Counted from the stretch's first letter, positions 12,854-30,090 are shown. The stretch is DNA of 64,000 nucleotides from Hymenopellis radicata (GCA_015501595.1 JADNRX010000133.1:62001-126000); one strand, 5' to 3'. The notes: generated by a model not told the origin, from the letters alone. Numbers and translations: made by a program.

Positions 12854-14445
12854 AGGTTGCGATCAAGGTGGGGAGAGAGGGAGAAGGGTGGGTTAAGGAC
12901 TATCGTCGGTACGCATTGATATACATAGTCGATAGCGTGCGAACTTGGAAGGAAGTAACACGTCGTGAAAGGCTTCTCTGCTATGCTCCAGTCACCAGAA
13001 GCCACTAGAAGTTGAACACGGTATCCGCATGCATGCTTCCAGATAGTTCCTTCCTAAACCAAGTCGAGGTACGTGTTCCTCACCGTGAGAAAAAACTTCC
13101 ACATTTGCAAACGCACATGCTCGAGTTGACGTCCATGTTTCTGTCGCTTTTACGCGTCGGAATAACGTACTCGACCGAATAAAAGACGAATAACTCGCAG
13201 TCTTAATCCTCCGAAACTTGCCCACATCTCAGCCAATTCCAATCAACTGCTTGAAGTCTTCTCCGCGCCAGCTCGAGTCAGCGGCACGCCGGACTAGGAG
13301 AACCTCGCCTATCGTCGCCTCCGATATGTGGCGTACTTCTTTTCTTAATGAAATCCAAATTTTCGTGGCGCACAAGAACCCGCTAGATGGTTTGATGGTG
13401 CTTCCCCCCGTGAAGGAAGGCGTCTTCGATCGATTTCCCCTCGTCGCTGATGGCGATGCTGGTTGAAAAGACTATTACGAAACAACGTGGTTCGGATTCT
13501 TGTTGATTAGCCCATTCAAGGTAGACTCGAACCAGTACCAATATTGGCGGGTAACTCGAGTTCGGCTTTTCGGTACTGGTTCGACGAGTCTAATTCAAGC
13601 GTTCGCTACAATGTATTCGGTGGGTAAATTAATTCACCGTTGAACCTGATCTCCCATCGATTGCTGGGAAGATCTACTTGGACGACATCTGAGATATGCG
13701 TACAGGGAGACTGAGATGAACAATCGTGCTGAGGCGCAGGTACGAAGGAGACATTCGGAAACGAATGAACGCTGTATAATGCAAGATGTTTGGCCACATT
13801 GAGAGCTGGTACACGGTCTAAGTGGCAGGACTGGTGACGTGTACTAGGCTCTTTTCCAAAATTAGTGGGTGGACAATGTACACCCCTGGAACTTACTACT
13901 TCTACTCTCAATGAACTACAGCATCTATGCGAAGAACGACGGCCAAAGAATTAATTCTGTGGCATAACATTTGAGCATCTGCCATTTTCAAGAGCGGAGT
14001 ATCGGGCCGACATCCGTTCAACATCTTTCTTTCAACCATCGTGACTGTACACCGAGCCAGCGATACATGTCGCTCTCCTCTGACTGATTGCGCTCTGCTT
14101 GGCTGCCCCTCTTATTATGCAAGTCCATGTTGCTCTTGACGACACGAGCGGAGGCGACGCGATACCGAAGAATCCACGGCGCGTTCTAGCGGATAATGGA
14201 CATAGATAGTACGACTGGGCAGCTTCGCTGTCGCGACTATGTGGCTGGACTACACCGAAAATGGCTCGCTCTTGGACGGCCCTCCACAAATCCTCACTAG
14301 AAGCCTCAATACTACATCAGAGGTCAAAGCAAGACGTCTTGTCTGAGCTCATTCGGCTGAAAGCATGGTACGCAGAATCTCTCCTTATCTCGATGACTTA
14401 CTTTATTCCTCGATAGATCCGCCTAAATCGGAAATTCCATTTGTT
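12854..14445. other. Gene-poor stretch, no supported gene
   Basis: Only short ORFs without recognisable motifs or splice partners. No terminal repeats or target duplications were found. It separates the P450 cluster from the FunK1/polyubiquitin pair. Confidence 0.5.
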
Positions 14446-14449
14446 TTCC

Positions 14450-15190
14450 CTAGACTTTGGCCGTCGTTATTCTAGACTTGCCCGATTCCGGCAACTGGTG
14501 CTTCACAAACTTATCCTTCGCCCCCATCCACACCTGGTTCGCCAGGGCCGTCCGCAAGTAGTCGCTAATAGCTATGATCCAGTCATGCGAACTGATCAGA
14601 GCTAGGTCCGCCTCTCTCTGACTGGGTGATGTGTCTTGCGTGGGTTGGCTCTGCCCTTCCGCGGTTACCAACAGAAATATCCCTATGAAGGATCTTTGCG
14701 TATTTAAATGCCATTTCATGAGCTGACAAACAGGTAAGAAATTGTGAGATGAAAAGCAGACCAGACATACCTATCAATGCACAATGTATTGCGTTAACCA
14801 TAATCCAGGTAGAAGGGAAGCGCGAAATCGGGACTCCAATCGTGTCAAGGACCAGACGGTGACGAATGGACTGTCCTATGCGTGTAGCTTTCAGCCGGTC
14901 ATCGAACCAACCGCAGCACTGCAGAGACCCATCATGGGCAGAAACGAGGTTTGCGATGTAGGGAACCTGTTTGTCACGTAGGCGCTGATAGATGTCGCCC
15001 CCTGGCTCGTACCCTCTACGCGCCAGGAACCCTTCGACAAGACAAGTTTTCCCGTTGCACAATCGTATGCTTTGTAGCATCGCGTCCCACAATCAACGGG
15101 GTATACGTTGATATGATTGAGTACGAGACCTGTTCGGTTCTGAAGTTCTTCACAATTGTCGCGGGAAGATGTCCATGTACAGGTGTCTTC
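14450..15190 (-). pseudogene. FunK1-type protein kinase, truncated (copy 1)
   Basis: A decayed relative of the kinase at 52182-54573. Homology starts at the segment CYKAYDCATGKLVL and runs through LQCCGWFDDRLKATRIG to the catalytic loop HEMAFKYAKILHRDISVGN. Immediately after SVGN the sequence jumps to the C-terminal tail (QPTQDTSPSQREADLAL), in another frame. About 600 bp that encode the activation segment and C-lobe in the other copy are missing. The N-terminal half is missing too. The order polyubiquitin then FunK1 on the same strand repeats in the second copy. Confidence 0.8.
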
Positions 15191-15447
15191 ATGGGCGCGA
15201 TAGGGCCCTCTTGAGAGTGGCAGCCGTCGTACCAAAACGCTTTTTACGTGCACGTGGTTTAATTTCAAGCCTCCCAACAGGTCCCAACCGTATATCGAGT
15301 TCAACTCCTCTGCTAACTTACTCAGGCAGAATATACTGTAGCTTCGCTCCAGATATTTTACGCTAAAGGAAACTCGCGTATTGACGAAGATCTAGTTGTA
15401 CATTGGTTATGATGAATGCAATAGGATGTAACAACAAGCACAAGAAC

Positions 15448-17075
<1,628 letters not shown>

Positions 17076-17312
17076 ATATGCTTTGTTACCCGAGTTCGTC
17101 AGAAGAGTGAAGACATTACAATGGTGTCGTCCACAGGTGACGGAACTTTGACATAGCTGCATAATTATGTTCCGTGCCACCCGGGAGTGCTTGGAGCCTG
17201 AATACAATCATATCAAAGCTCATCACATTATCGAACGACCTGGAACGTATCTGAGGCTATACATAACCTACAGCAGACGAACTATACCAGACCTCGTCTT
17301 TGATGAACCGCT

Positions 17313-19819
17313 CTACTCATCATCCCTAATCTCAAACACAGTCTTCAAAACATGATCCGCCTTCCTCCCCGTATGCTTCAAAAAGCCCATATAATCCAGC
17401 TCATGAAGCGCCCTCATAAACCTCGCCTGACACTCCAACTGCCACTTCTTTTCATCCTTCTTATCTTTTGCCTTAGCCTTGCCCTTCCCCTTGCCCTTCT
17501 TCCTCGGCGACGCTCTCCCCTCCTCCTTCTGCATCTCCAGCACGCCCCGGAATGACTCGTACCAGTCGTACACATTGATCATCCGGCCACTGTCGAGGTA
17601 CCGCTGGAAAATAATGCTCGTGTCAGGCAGATCGGCGATGGATCCCGCCCAGGCCGACTCAGATGACCTCCAAGAGGCAAACTCGTATGGCCGGAGAAGA
17701 CCGCCGACTACGGTGGATCGCATAGAGGGATTAATGAGCTGTAAGACATCAAGTTGAGATTGCAAGACGAAAGGGCGGGACGTACCTCCATTGGATATGG
17801 AGTCAGACCGGTATACCAGACTTCGGCCAGCGTGAGGTCGTCGAGAGGCGCAGCAGTGTCTCTGAATGAAGCAATCAGGAAATAAGTCAAATCAGAATAA
17901 CAGGACGTACTCGATGTATTCATGGAACCAATGAGCTAACCCGGCCTTTGCGCGTCTGCCATCCTCCATGTCTTGAAGATTAACGATAGCATTCCTTTCG
18001 TCTGACGCTTCCTCGAAGTAGTCGTGTATCTCGGACAGTAGAAGTTCCACCTCGGAAAGCTTGAGGTTTCTACAACAAAGTTAGCATAAAGACCACTTCG
18101 AACGACGCGCCATACTTGATCTTCGCCACCAGCACATCAACATCGCTGAGAATCTTCCTATTCGCCATTTTACACGCGAGCTTTAACGGTGACATGCTCG
18201 GAGCTTTGAAGCCGTGCCCACACAAGAACTCATACACGAGTCGGAGCAAACCGAATCCTACGCGCTTCACTTGCGCCGACTCGTAGAACTCGTCTCGGGC
18301 GTTGAGAACCTTGTTACCGAGCGTCACCCGCGTCCATGCGTCCACGTCCTCGTCCTTCTCGGTGACAAGGCGTGTGAACAGAAGGCTTTCGAATGAGGAA
18401 CTTTCGGATTCACTGGGCATCGTGTAGCAAAGAAGACTGAGCGGCTCATGAGTAAAATGTTTCAGGTAAGCGAGCTGGCGAGGGGTGTCAACAAGAATTA
18501 TAAACAATGACAGAGAATAGATGTACTTGAAGTGTATGGATGAGACTTTCGACGGAAGAGTCGTACCGCTCGAAATGGTCGACGATGAAACTCAGCGCCG
18601 CAGGGCCAAGTATGATATCGGGTCTGAAGGCATTGCTGAAGAAGGTCTATAAAGTTCATAAGTCGATGAAAAGAACCGAAATATCGAGCGTATTACCCCG
18701 AGAATGATTTCGTCTAGTAAACGTGCGCCAGATGGGACAGCGAACTGTCGTATGCGCAATACCGCCAATGTCGAGCGTGGGTACGTGACGTGCAGATAGG
18801 TGGGGGATTGTGGCGATAACAGGGATACGACGAAGACGATGGGGATTTTTGGAATGTGGAGACTACAGATGTAGAGTATGTCCTGCATTATAGAAGGATC
18901 AAATCGCTCAAAGTCGTGTAACATGACGACGAGGTTGGGGAGCGGTTGATCGCGTTTCTCTGCAGCAAATGTCAGATACTGTTACGCGTTTAAAGGTAAG
19001 ACATACCTCTATGCCTTCTGACGGCGGTATACCACGCGTCCAATACGGCTATATCGTAACTGGCAAGCGAGGATGAAGCCGTAGTCCTTGGAGCTGCTAT
19101 ATCGATGAATGTCGGTATAAATATGGGAGGATGAACGGACTTTTCCTCTTGTCAGGCGGCCTTTTTGTGAAGCCTGTTATCAACGCCCTCATTCCGTTAG
19201 TAAGGTTCGGACACTGCGCCGGAGATATATGGTTGGTGTATATAGAGGGTTCTTCATCGTCTTCGTCGGGATCCAGATGTCGGGTAAGCTCGTCGAGAAA
19301 AGTGCTCCCTCCTCCAAGATCTGTACACGTCTCAGTCGGGGGAATAGTATGAAGACACGAGAGCGTACTAGACACAGCGATTACAGGCAATTCCGGGTGT
19401 GGTAGGCCTGGTAGTGTCTGTGAATATGCATCTCCGATTTGCTGAGAAATGGAGTTTACGACAGGTTCGTGCAGCTTGTGAACGATGTGCTGTTTGCTTG
19501 CCGTTAACAAGGGTAAGTGCAGTGTTGATAAGGAACGTACTTGGATCCTGTCCAGACAGTTCTTCCAGGCGGACTTGTACGCATCCCAGCGCAGCTCTGG
19601 CCCATTATCGTGGTCCTCGTCAAATGTCTCGTCCCAGTCGTCGTCGCCGGAGTCTTGTACCCAGTCAGCAGATGCCACTGCCATAAAGAAGGCCCTGACC
19701 GTTGTATGGTATCACAAAGGTCGCCTATGGCATGCGTCAGCCAGTATATTGAAGTCTATAAAGTCGCCCACCTCGCTGGGGTCATCGAGGTTGACAGGCG
19801 TTGCTGCCGTCGCCTTCAT
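17313..19819 (-). CDS. ORC3: Origin recognition complex subunit 3
   Basis: Nuclear subunit of ORC, which marks replication origins for MCM loading. The ATG is at 17 bases into a weak leader at 19817-19819 (MKATAATPVNLDDPSE), then short introns lead to ATFVIPYN and VASADWVQDSGDDDWDE. Central exons hold the ORC3 AAA-like region with LVVMLHDFERFDPSIMQDI and IPIVFVVSLLSP around 18790-18920. Exons at 18070-18507 and 17313-17765 give the C-terminal winged-helix part, with a Lys-rich insert and LDYMGFLKHTGRKADHVL. It ends at 17313. It is divergent from an MCM4 5' remnant with only about 78 bp between the two ATGs. Confidence 0.88.
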
Positions 19820-19897
19820 GGTGGTAGGTGGTTAAAAGTGAAAGAGTGACAATTGTCACGCGTCGCGTCAATTTACGCTTTGTCTCCTACCATCACC
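19820..19897. promoter_or_regulatory. Bidirectional promoter with MCB box (ORC3 / MCM4 remnant)
   Basis: Only 78 bp separate the ORC3 ATG and the MCM4-remnant ATG. The sequence contains TGTCACGCGTCGCGTC, with ACGCGT at 19858-19863 followed by an overlapping CGCGTC. ACGCGT is the MluI cell-cycle box bound by MBF/DSC1-type factors that drive G1/S transcription of replication genes in yeasts. The same block precedes full MCM4 at 24889. Confidence 0.65.
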
Positions 19898-20290
19898 ATG
19901 TCCTCGCCACCGCGCGCCGAACTCCCTTCCTCTGACGATGTCGAAATGGAAGACATTGATAATGGCAGCCCCGGCACGCCTTTGCACTCTGAGGCCGGCG
20001 ACACGAACCCGCTTTTCCTACAGGGCACGTCTGCGGCGGGCAGTCGGTCGAAACGGAGGCAGCAGAGCGCGTCATTTGCGACTCCAATGTCTGGAATGGT
20101 CGCTAGGAGGGCCCTGGTCATGAAGACACCCAACAGGACGCCTCTTTTCCGAGGTAGGCGACTTTACTGTCACCATTCAGAAATTCGCGCCATTTGGGGT
20201 ACCACAGTAAACATCAACGACACTATCCAAATGCGCGCGACTTCATGAAGGGCTTCAAGCTGAAATACCGCATCGCCTACGACCGCGAGC
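19898..20290 (+). pseudogene. MCM4 5' remnant
   Basis: Starts with the same MSSPPRAELPSSDDVEMEDI N-terminus as full MCM4 and stays nearly identical through FATPMSGMVARRALVMKTP. It then jumps from the first intron directly to EIRAIWGTTVNINDTIQM, skipping about 370 bp present in the full gene at 25195-25565. A one-base loss after IQM breaks the frame. Homology fades out near 20290 (YDRE). No helicase domain follows, so it is a non-functional 5' fragment. It keeps its own promoter copy with the MCB box. Confidence 0.88.
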
Positions 20291-21834
20291 ACGCCGCTGA
20301 ACCGTGTGTGAGGATCCATACTCCGAGGCAACCCCTTCACTCGGTGTAAATGCCGTTCAATCAAGAAAAGGAAGCACTTTGAGAAAGAGAGATGCTCGTG
20401 CGCGGTAGAGGTCCTCAAAACCTGTACCTCTTGCCGTGAATTGGATGCGTCGCGCTTTTTTCGAGCACGCGTCTCAGCGATCGCATCAGGTACACTTACT
20501 ATGTATATGCTATCAACTAATTCTATACTTACAGGTAAACACCTCTGTACAGCCCGTTGAAAGACGGTAGACATCGACGACTGCAGAGGCCACGATGGTG
20601 CGATTCACACGGCCTGTAACATCTGTCGTGCTCGATATAGACCCACCTTGCACGATTCCAATGACGACGATGCTGATGCCGGAAATGAGGTTCTCAATCC
20701 GGATGAAGGCACAGAGACACACAGTAATCCCATCCCGGCACCCAACGATGAATATGAATTCAATAACATCGATATGGACACATTGCAGCTCCCCGATGAC
20801 CCCGCATCCCTTGAAGAAGCATTAGGACTTTCTCAAGGCAGAGAACTCCTGAAGCGCTAGGCGTGCCCTTCATGTAACGAATGCGACTTCAAAACGGGCA
20901 TCAAAGAGACGGTCTACGGCGAACTTTGCCAGTCTATGTGTGTACCTCCCTTTTTGAAATTTGCAATGTCTCCTCTCATGTCATTCACGGGTCTTGATGT
21001 CCCCACGGAAGAAGAACAGAGAGATAATCTGTCCGATCCGGTGTCTTGAATCTTGGACAAGCAGCAAACGGATGAGTTCGATGCCATATGCCAAGAGAGC
21101 ACGAGGATTCTCTGTCGAGCTGAGAAATGTTTGTGGGTGAATTCCAGGAATTTCGCTCGCGACACTTTAGCCACCTCCCTCTATGTCTTTCGAGATACAA
21201 AGATAGGTAGTCCACCCTCTTCTTTCCTTCTTATAATTTATGCTAGATGGTATCTAAACTCGACGAACACGTATGACATGCTTGAAGGCCACCGCATCTG
21301 GTATCCTCTGAATGAAATGAAACATCCTTCTGCTCCGAATCTACGAGATCCATTGATCGACCAGAAACGTGTAATCGCACTTTCTGGAATCACTTGGGCG
21401 CCGACTACGTTCTGGACGGTCCTCTGTGTTTTGGTTGTCCGATTCACATGCTGCTAGATGCCAAGCCACAGGTGGCGCGACGGACAGGGCGCATGTGTAG
21501 TGAGACTCTACCATCTTTGATATCTGTTCTATCTTTGACCGTATCTTTGAGGAACGTGGACAGGCAGTTTCTGCTACTCAAATAAGGTGGTGAATGCCGA
21601 CGTCCTTCAACTTTATGCGGAAGGCAGTCAGTTCGCTGTCTGATAGTGGGCCACATGGCCCCGGGCTGTGGGCAGGAAAATTCGTATCTGTCAGAGAATA
21701 TCTACGGGATGTAAGGTACTGACTTATACAGACATCATACTTCCCATGGACTGTTTTCGTTTTCATTTTCATTTTTGGATCGCGTTGGAATTATTGTCGG
21801 TTGTTCAATTGTCGCTGTTGTACGTGCAAGTCTA
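20291..21834. other. Unassigned region between MCM4 remnant and DUF6535 gene
   Basis: No recognised gene. A short plus-strand ORF at 20648-20860 is Asp/Glu/Pro-rich (NNIDMDTLQLPDDPASLEEA) and is preceded in frame by CNICRARYRPTLHD, with further cysteine pairs after its stop (ACPSCNECDF). This looks like a decayed zinc-binding or transposon-type coding region, but I cannot name a family. Another open stretch at 21053-21457 has no motif. Terminal repeats were not found. Confidence 0.4.
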
Positions 21835-24804
21835 CTACGCTCCTCTGAACCAAGAAATCAGTTCTACATACTCCTGCTAGTAGTAGTAGAGCGTGAGTGG
21901 ACTTGTGCTCATGAAATAACAGGATTTCACTTACATCGTGGCCGTGCGATTGTTCAGTAGGGTGTGAATAACGCTGGTGTGCGATGTCCTTGTCTAGTGT
22001 ATTCACGATGGTACAGAGTAGCTGTGGCGGTACACTTGTGGTCTCCCTACCACCAAGTCCGACGCTGGGGAATTTAAGGTACTGCGAATGCATATCTTCC
22101 GCTTGATCTGATGCCGAGAAAGATTTCAAATCCTCGATACACAGATCCCAGTCACCGACAGCCTGAGCCTTCACTATCTTCGCCAGCTTCCACAATTTCG
22201 ACTGTGTCGCCACGTCGGAGAGAAGAAGAGTTTTACAAATTGTGGACAGATGGCCAGATGTGCCGAGGTCAGCCAACACTTGGTCATATACATCTGGGGA
22301 GTGACTCGCGAGAATTGCCAAACCATCGACGTACGAGGCGGCCAATACTCCGGTTTCAGGCCCCCATACATGGAGCCGGGGTAAACGACACCAAGAAGAG
22401 GTAAAGCTGACTGCTAAGCCTTGCAACCAGCGTCGCTCGAGAAGGCCTGTATACATAGCTTCAATTGCGCGGAAATGCTGACTGGAACATAGCAGATACG
22501 ACATGATGTTACTGAGCAACACCACCGTATCATTGAGATCTATGAAAGCTATCGAGATAACTTTTCGGGTGATTGACGAGGTGAGCCAGGAAAATGTATG
22601 CTCCTGTGATCCCGTTCGATGAAGGTGCCAATTGAGGCCTTCGAATACACTCTTGACGACGAGAGCTTCATCTCTGAAGGTTATGATGGTACTGTCGCCA
22701 AAGGTGTCCGATCCCATGACGTTTTGTAGGGCAGTCATGGTAGCTTTGTTGACGTCCGCGTGGCCAGCCATGAGGTTGTGCGTATAACCACATATCGTGT
22801 CCAGAACGACGCGGAAAAGGGACGGACGAACGTCGATACTACCGTCAAAGAGCTTGCGGGGATCGTCGATCACCAAAATTCCGTCTAAGGACGAGGTTTT
22901 CTGGATGGACGGCATCTGTACCATAAGAAGGCATAAGAACATATCGGTCGGGAGATTTTTAGTGTGATCTTCATCACAACGCTCCGCATCGGGGAAACCA
23001 ACACGCAACACCCATTCCAGAAAGGAAGGTAGCATATTCACTGTTAGTGCGGAGCCCAGATTGCGAGACGTTCCGTTTGTGGCCAAGTCGTATTCATCTA
23101 TGCAGAGGGGCGCCTCACTGTCGTTCGTGGGGAATGTTAAAAGGGGACGCTTTTTTCCATTACAGTTGCAGCGAGCACAGACGTGAATCGAAACTGCACA
23201 TCTGAGGAGCTCTGACCACACTTCGGAAGGCGTATCATGATCAATCTCAAGCCAATCAATCCCGTTCTGCAAGGCAGTGGAAAATAGGTTGGCCCAATAA
23301 ACAACGTCGAACTTCTGCGGACTATTCAAGCCGCCGCGGAAAAGGCTGGCTTCGACTAGCGGTATCGCGAAGCGCGTATCGCAGAAGCGGCTATACTTGC
23401 TCGGCTCTTTACAAAGAGTCGTCACGGACACTTCGGGGACCTGGCGTTGAAATCGCAAGGCCGCGCGCTGTAACCTCTCAAAACGAGCGACAGGTTGGTC
23501 AACGTGAAAAAGATCGTTGATCGCTTTTACAACGGAAGGAATGCCCTCCGGTCCCGCTTGACCGATGACTGGGATACTCTGAAGCGGAAGGCCGCTCAAT
23601 GCCTGAATCATGATGCTTTGGATGGAAAGGTTCGAGCTGATGTTAAACAACCAGCCAAGAGCGGATGCGTCTAGATCGTGACCTTGTCGCTCAACAGTTT
23701 CCAGCTCGATATCGTGTAGCCTTAGGGACCGCAGTTGCGAAACGCCAGTGCAGTTGCGACGAAAGAATTGTAAGACATGTTGATGTAGGAAGGAAAAGAA
23801 GGTAAAAGAATGAACCGAGAGTGGCGTCTTATATGCGCAGTCGGGATAGAAGACTGGGAGAATGGTGGTAACCAGATATACGGCGAAAGCTCCTCCCCGA
23901 TGACCGCCATACCCACTGCCATGGCAGTGCTCAAAGAGCGGAGATAGACGACAAGCCCAATGAAGAATAGCCCCAGTGCAGCGTGCATGAGCACTGGGAG
24001 AAGCTCGATGATGAGTGGTACACGCCACTTCTCGAGGGCTTTATACCGGAAGTGTCTGATGCGGCAGCGGGTGCGAGGTGACACGGAAGGCACGGTCATA
24101 TATTGGTGAATCCATTGTTTAGCCAGGACAGCGAGTAATGTTGTCGCTAGACTCAGCCCAAGACTCGTGAACCATAATCCGTTGACCCAACGATCTGCAG
24201 TCTGGGCTCTGAAAGACGTGACTGCTGGTGGGACGGCTTCAACCGCTTCGGCCCGTAGACCATAGCACGTTGAACGCTGATCATTTCCGACATCAGAGAG
24301 TTGCCGACTTCAACGTTGTCCACTTTCAAAGACTGGCAGGTTTGGACAATGAACGAAGTCACTACGGCAGAGAAAAGGGCAGCCTGGAGTTCCTTCAATA
24401 CAGGTAACTTGAACAAGGATTACTCACGAATATGAGAAGCATATCCAGCCCCTCGCGCCAGCCATTGACTAGTTCAAAATCCATCTTCACGGATTCGTCA
24501 ACGTACACCTTGAAAGCTCGAGCTTTCGGTGACATTTCTTCGAATTCTTCATCAGGAGGGTATTTCTGTTCGTAGTCGAAAGGATCGTTCGCTACCAGAT
24601 GATCAGCTCGTTGACGCAAGGTAAGGGGCATATCCCACCATTTCCTTTATATGATGGCGCCGATATGCCAAAGTCTAGCAAGGTATTGGACGCCCATTGG
24701 TAGAGTGTCGACCACGACGGCTCCTGTGTACTGGAGGTAGACCCATTGTTTGCTGCGGGGATGTTTGATTGGGGGGAAGAGCGGAAATACTCATCAGACT
24801 GCAT
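21835..24804 (-). CDS. DUF6535-family membrane protein
   Basis: Large Agaricomycete-specific protein of unknown function. The ATG is at 24802-24804 (MQSDEYFRSSPQSN). Exons then give KARAFKVYVDESVKMDFELVNGWREGLDMLLIF (the conserved entry to DUF6535), AALFSAVVTSFIVQTCQSL (membrane segment 1), LGLSLATTLLAVLAKQWIHQYM (segment 2), LPVLMHAALGLFFIGLVVYL (segment 3), and AVYLVTTILPVFYPDC (segment 4). A soluble C-terminal region of about 600 residues, without identifiable domain, comes from the long exon 21935-23800. A final intron near 21870-21935 likely leads to a stop at 21835-21837. It is divergent from MCM4, with about 123 bp between start codons. Confidence 0.8.
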
Positions 24805-24927
24805 CCTGAGTGCGAGTAAAGGGGCTGTGCGGCACTTGCCGGCAGCTCACTGGCGGCTGCACAGCCACTGGCAGTGGTGAGAACTGTCACGCGTCGCGTC
24901 GTTTTACACTTGTCTCCTACCATCACC
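24805..24927. promoter_or_regulatory. MCM4 promoter with MCB box
   Basis: Short intergenic region shared with the divergent DUF6535 gene. ACGCGT lies at 24889-24894 within TGTCACGCGTCGCGTC, about 35 bp upstream of the MCM4 ATG, identical to the box in the ORC3/remnant promoter. This fits MBF-like G1/S control of MCM4, inferred from yeast knowledge. Confidence 0.65.
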
Positions 24928-28185
<3,258 letters not shown>

Positions 28186-28388
28186 ATGCGCACGGTGTTT
28201 GTTGTCTGTATTGATCTTTGGTTTGTGATATCCCTTGTAACGTATTTATTCTGCTGTAAATTTCAGTACACATGTATCATTGTATGTTGTATTCTTGTTT
28301 TTGTGACAACTTGATACGCTGGGAATGAAAGATTGATAGAGATTACTTGGACGTATTTAAGTACAAGAACTTGACAAGAACTGGTTTC

Positions 28389-28906
28389 TACTATATGGAA
28401 TATACTATTTGAGAAGCCCCCTTCGTCACGCTAAGTGACACGAACCCTACTTAGGAAACAATTAATTTTTGATTTTTTGAGTCATGTGGCGGGAAAACCG
28501 CCGTTCTGCGTGGGTATGGCCCCAGATAAGTTTGTGGGAGGTGGCGCAGGGGACAGAGGAGTGCCCAAAAGCATTGCAGTAGTACTTAATTGCCTCTCCT
28601 CAACAGAGGGTGCACTCCTGCACTCATGTACACCGGTGGGGTGGCTGCGTGCCAGTGTGGCGGCATCTTACGCGAGTGTGTCATCCCACGACCAAGGAAA
28701 CACAATAGAGTACTACTACAATGCTTCTGGGCACTCCTCTGCCCTCTGCGCCACCTCCCACAAACTTATCTGGGGCCATACCCACGCAGAACGGCGGTTT
28801 TCCGCCACATGACTTAAAAAATCAAAAATTAATTGTTTCCTAAGTAGGGTTCGTGTCACTTAGCGTGACGAAGGGGGCTTCTCAAATAGTATATTCCTTA
28901 CTATAT
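28389..28906. mobile_element. 502 bp MITE with long terminal inverted repeats and 8 bp target duplication
   Basis: The element runs 28397-28898. About 190 bp at the left end (GGAATATACTATTTGAGAAG...) is repeated in reverse complement at the right end (...CTTCTCAAATAGTATATTCC) with few mismatches, leaving a central loop of roughly 120 bp. It is flanked by TACTATAT at 28389-28396 and 28899-28906, an 8 bp target-site duplication of the kind made by hAT transposases. There is no coding capacity. It sits about 210 bp downstream of the MCM4 stop and would form a long hairpin if transcribed. Confidence 0.9.
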
Positions 28907-28977
28907 ACCTCTCTACCTACCTACCTCTTTGCCCTCCTTCCTCCAACGATTCGACCCACATTCGAGCATCGTAATCA

Positions 28978-29990
28978 TCATGGTGCATGAATGTCGAACA
29001 AGAAAGTCTGTACTTTGTGCAACGGCATTCTGCCAGAGTTCACAGCGCTAGACTTCACCTTCTTGGCGGGCGGCAAGTCGACGTCATCTTGAGATTCGAA
29101 CTCCCGTGGGCGCACCAATGCTCGACTCGGACCACTACCGGCTCCAGATGGTCTAAAGTCTATGTTCGGCATGGCCCCATACAGGAACTTCACTTCCTTC
29201 GCACTAAGTCCCATGAGTCCTTTTGGGTTGAACTTGAGACGACTATCCGCGGGTGCTACTTCGGATGGCCAGCCGACGAGCTCGAGGGCGTGCTCCTTCA
29301 ATATCCGTGGTAGGGTAGACCAAGGAAGTTGGGGCTTGTCCCGGTTGGTGTATAGAACGGGTATCTTATGGCGCGCTGGAATTGAGAGGAATCAGACGGA
29401 GAACGATCTAAGCCTGCGACATACCGAGTAGCATCATAAAATGTTCTTTCAGCTCGATGAGCATGTGGTTTTTCGAAAGTTTACGACCGGCCACTGTTCT
29501 TGATGCACCGTCAGCGTCTAAATTTGATAATCTGCTCGAGCTTGGTGGCAGCGCATGGTCATTCGCAGGCTGCAATTCTTTCAGCGAGAGATCAGGAAGT
29601 AGAATAAACGAGACTCTTACTTCCGGTTGTCCGGAAACCTCTAGAGGATCTTCATCGGAGTTTGGCGAATCAACAAGTCGCGCCATTGAAGAAGCGCCAG
29701 ATCGCGGGACGGATTCAACAACTATGTATCGACGATTTAGACGCGCACTGGCATGCGAGGAAAGTCATATGAAGCTTACTCGATGAAGATCTGATGTGCT
29801 TGGGCGATCTGCGTCCGTCGGAGCTGTGGTCTGCTTCTGCAGTGTCGTGTCCGGAATCGACACCTCTAACTGACATGGAGATGAGATTGCGATGTCTAGT
29901 AACAAGAAAACGACGTACCGATTCATCCCCAGACGACATTAAAGCAATACTGCCGTTGCTGCCAGTTGTACCAGTCGTGAGTTCTACGTC
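28978..29990 (-). CDS. Hypothetical protein, multi-exon
   Basis: Not recognised. Open blocks on the minus strand can be joined by short introns: a Ser/Asp-rich region (29800-29990), ARLVDSPNSDEDPLEVSG to KLSKNHMLIELKEHFMMLLG (29430-29686), and a last exon with ILKEHALELVGWPSEV and GLMGLSAKEVKFLYGA ending in a basic stretch PPAKKVKSS (28978-29310). The ELVxWP pattern occurs in uncharacterised Agaricomycete proteins. The basic cluster suggests a nuclear protein. It could be the 3' part of a larger gene reaching 31.7 kb. Confidence 0.45.
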
Positions 29991-30090
29991 GCTGTCTTTA
30001 GTTTCCGAGCGGTGCCCCGCTGTACTACCAGCGGGATCGACGCGTGTTTCTGATTCGTCTAGGCCTTCGGACAAACAGCCTTCACAGCAA

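Noticed and set aside
12992..14289. Several 60-100 codon ORFs in the 13-14 kb stretch
   Set aside because: Random-length open frames without composition or family signals.
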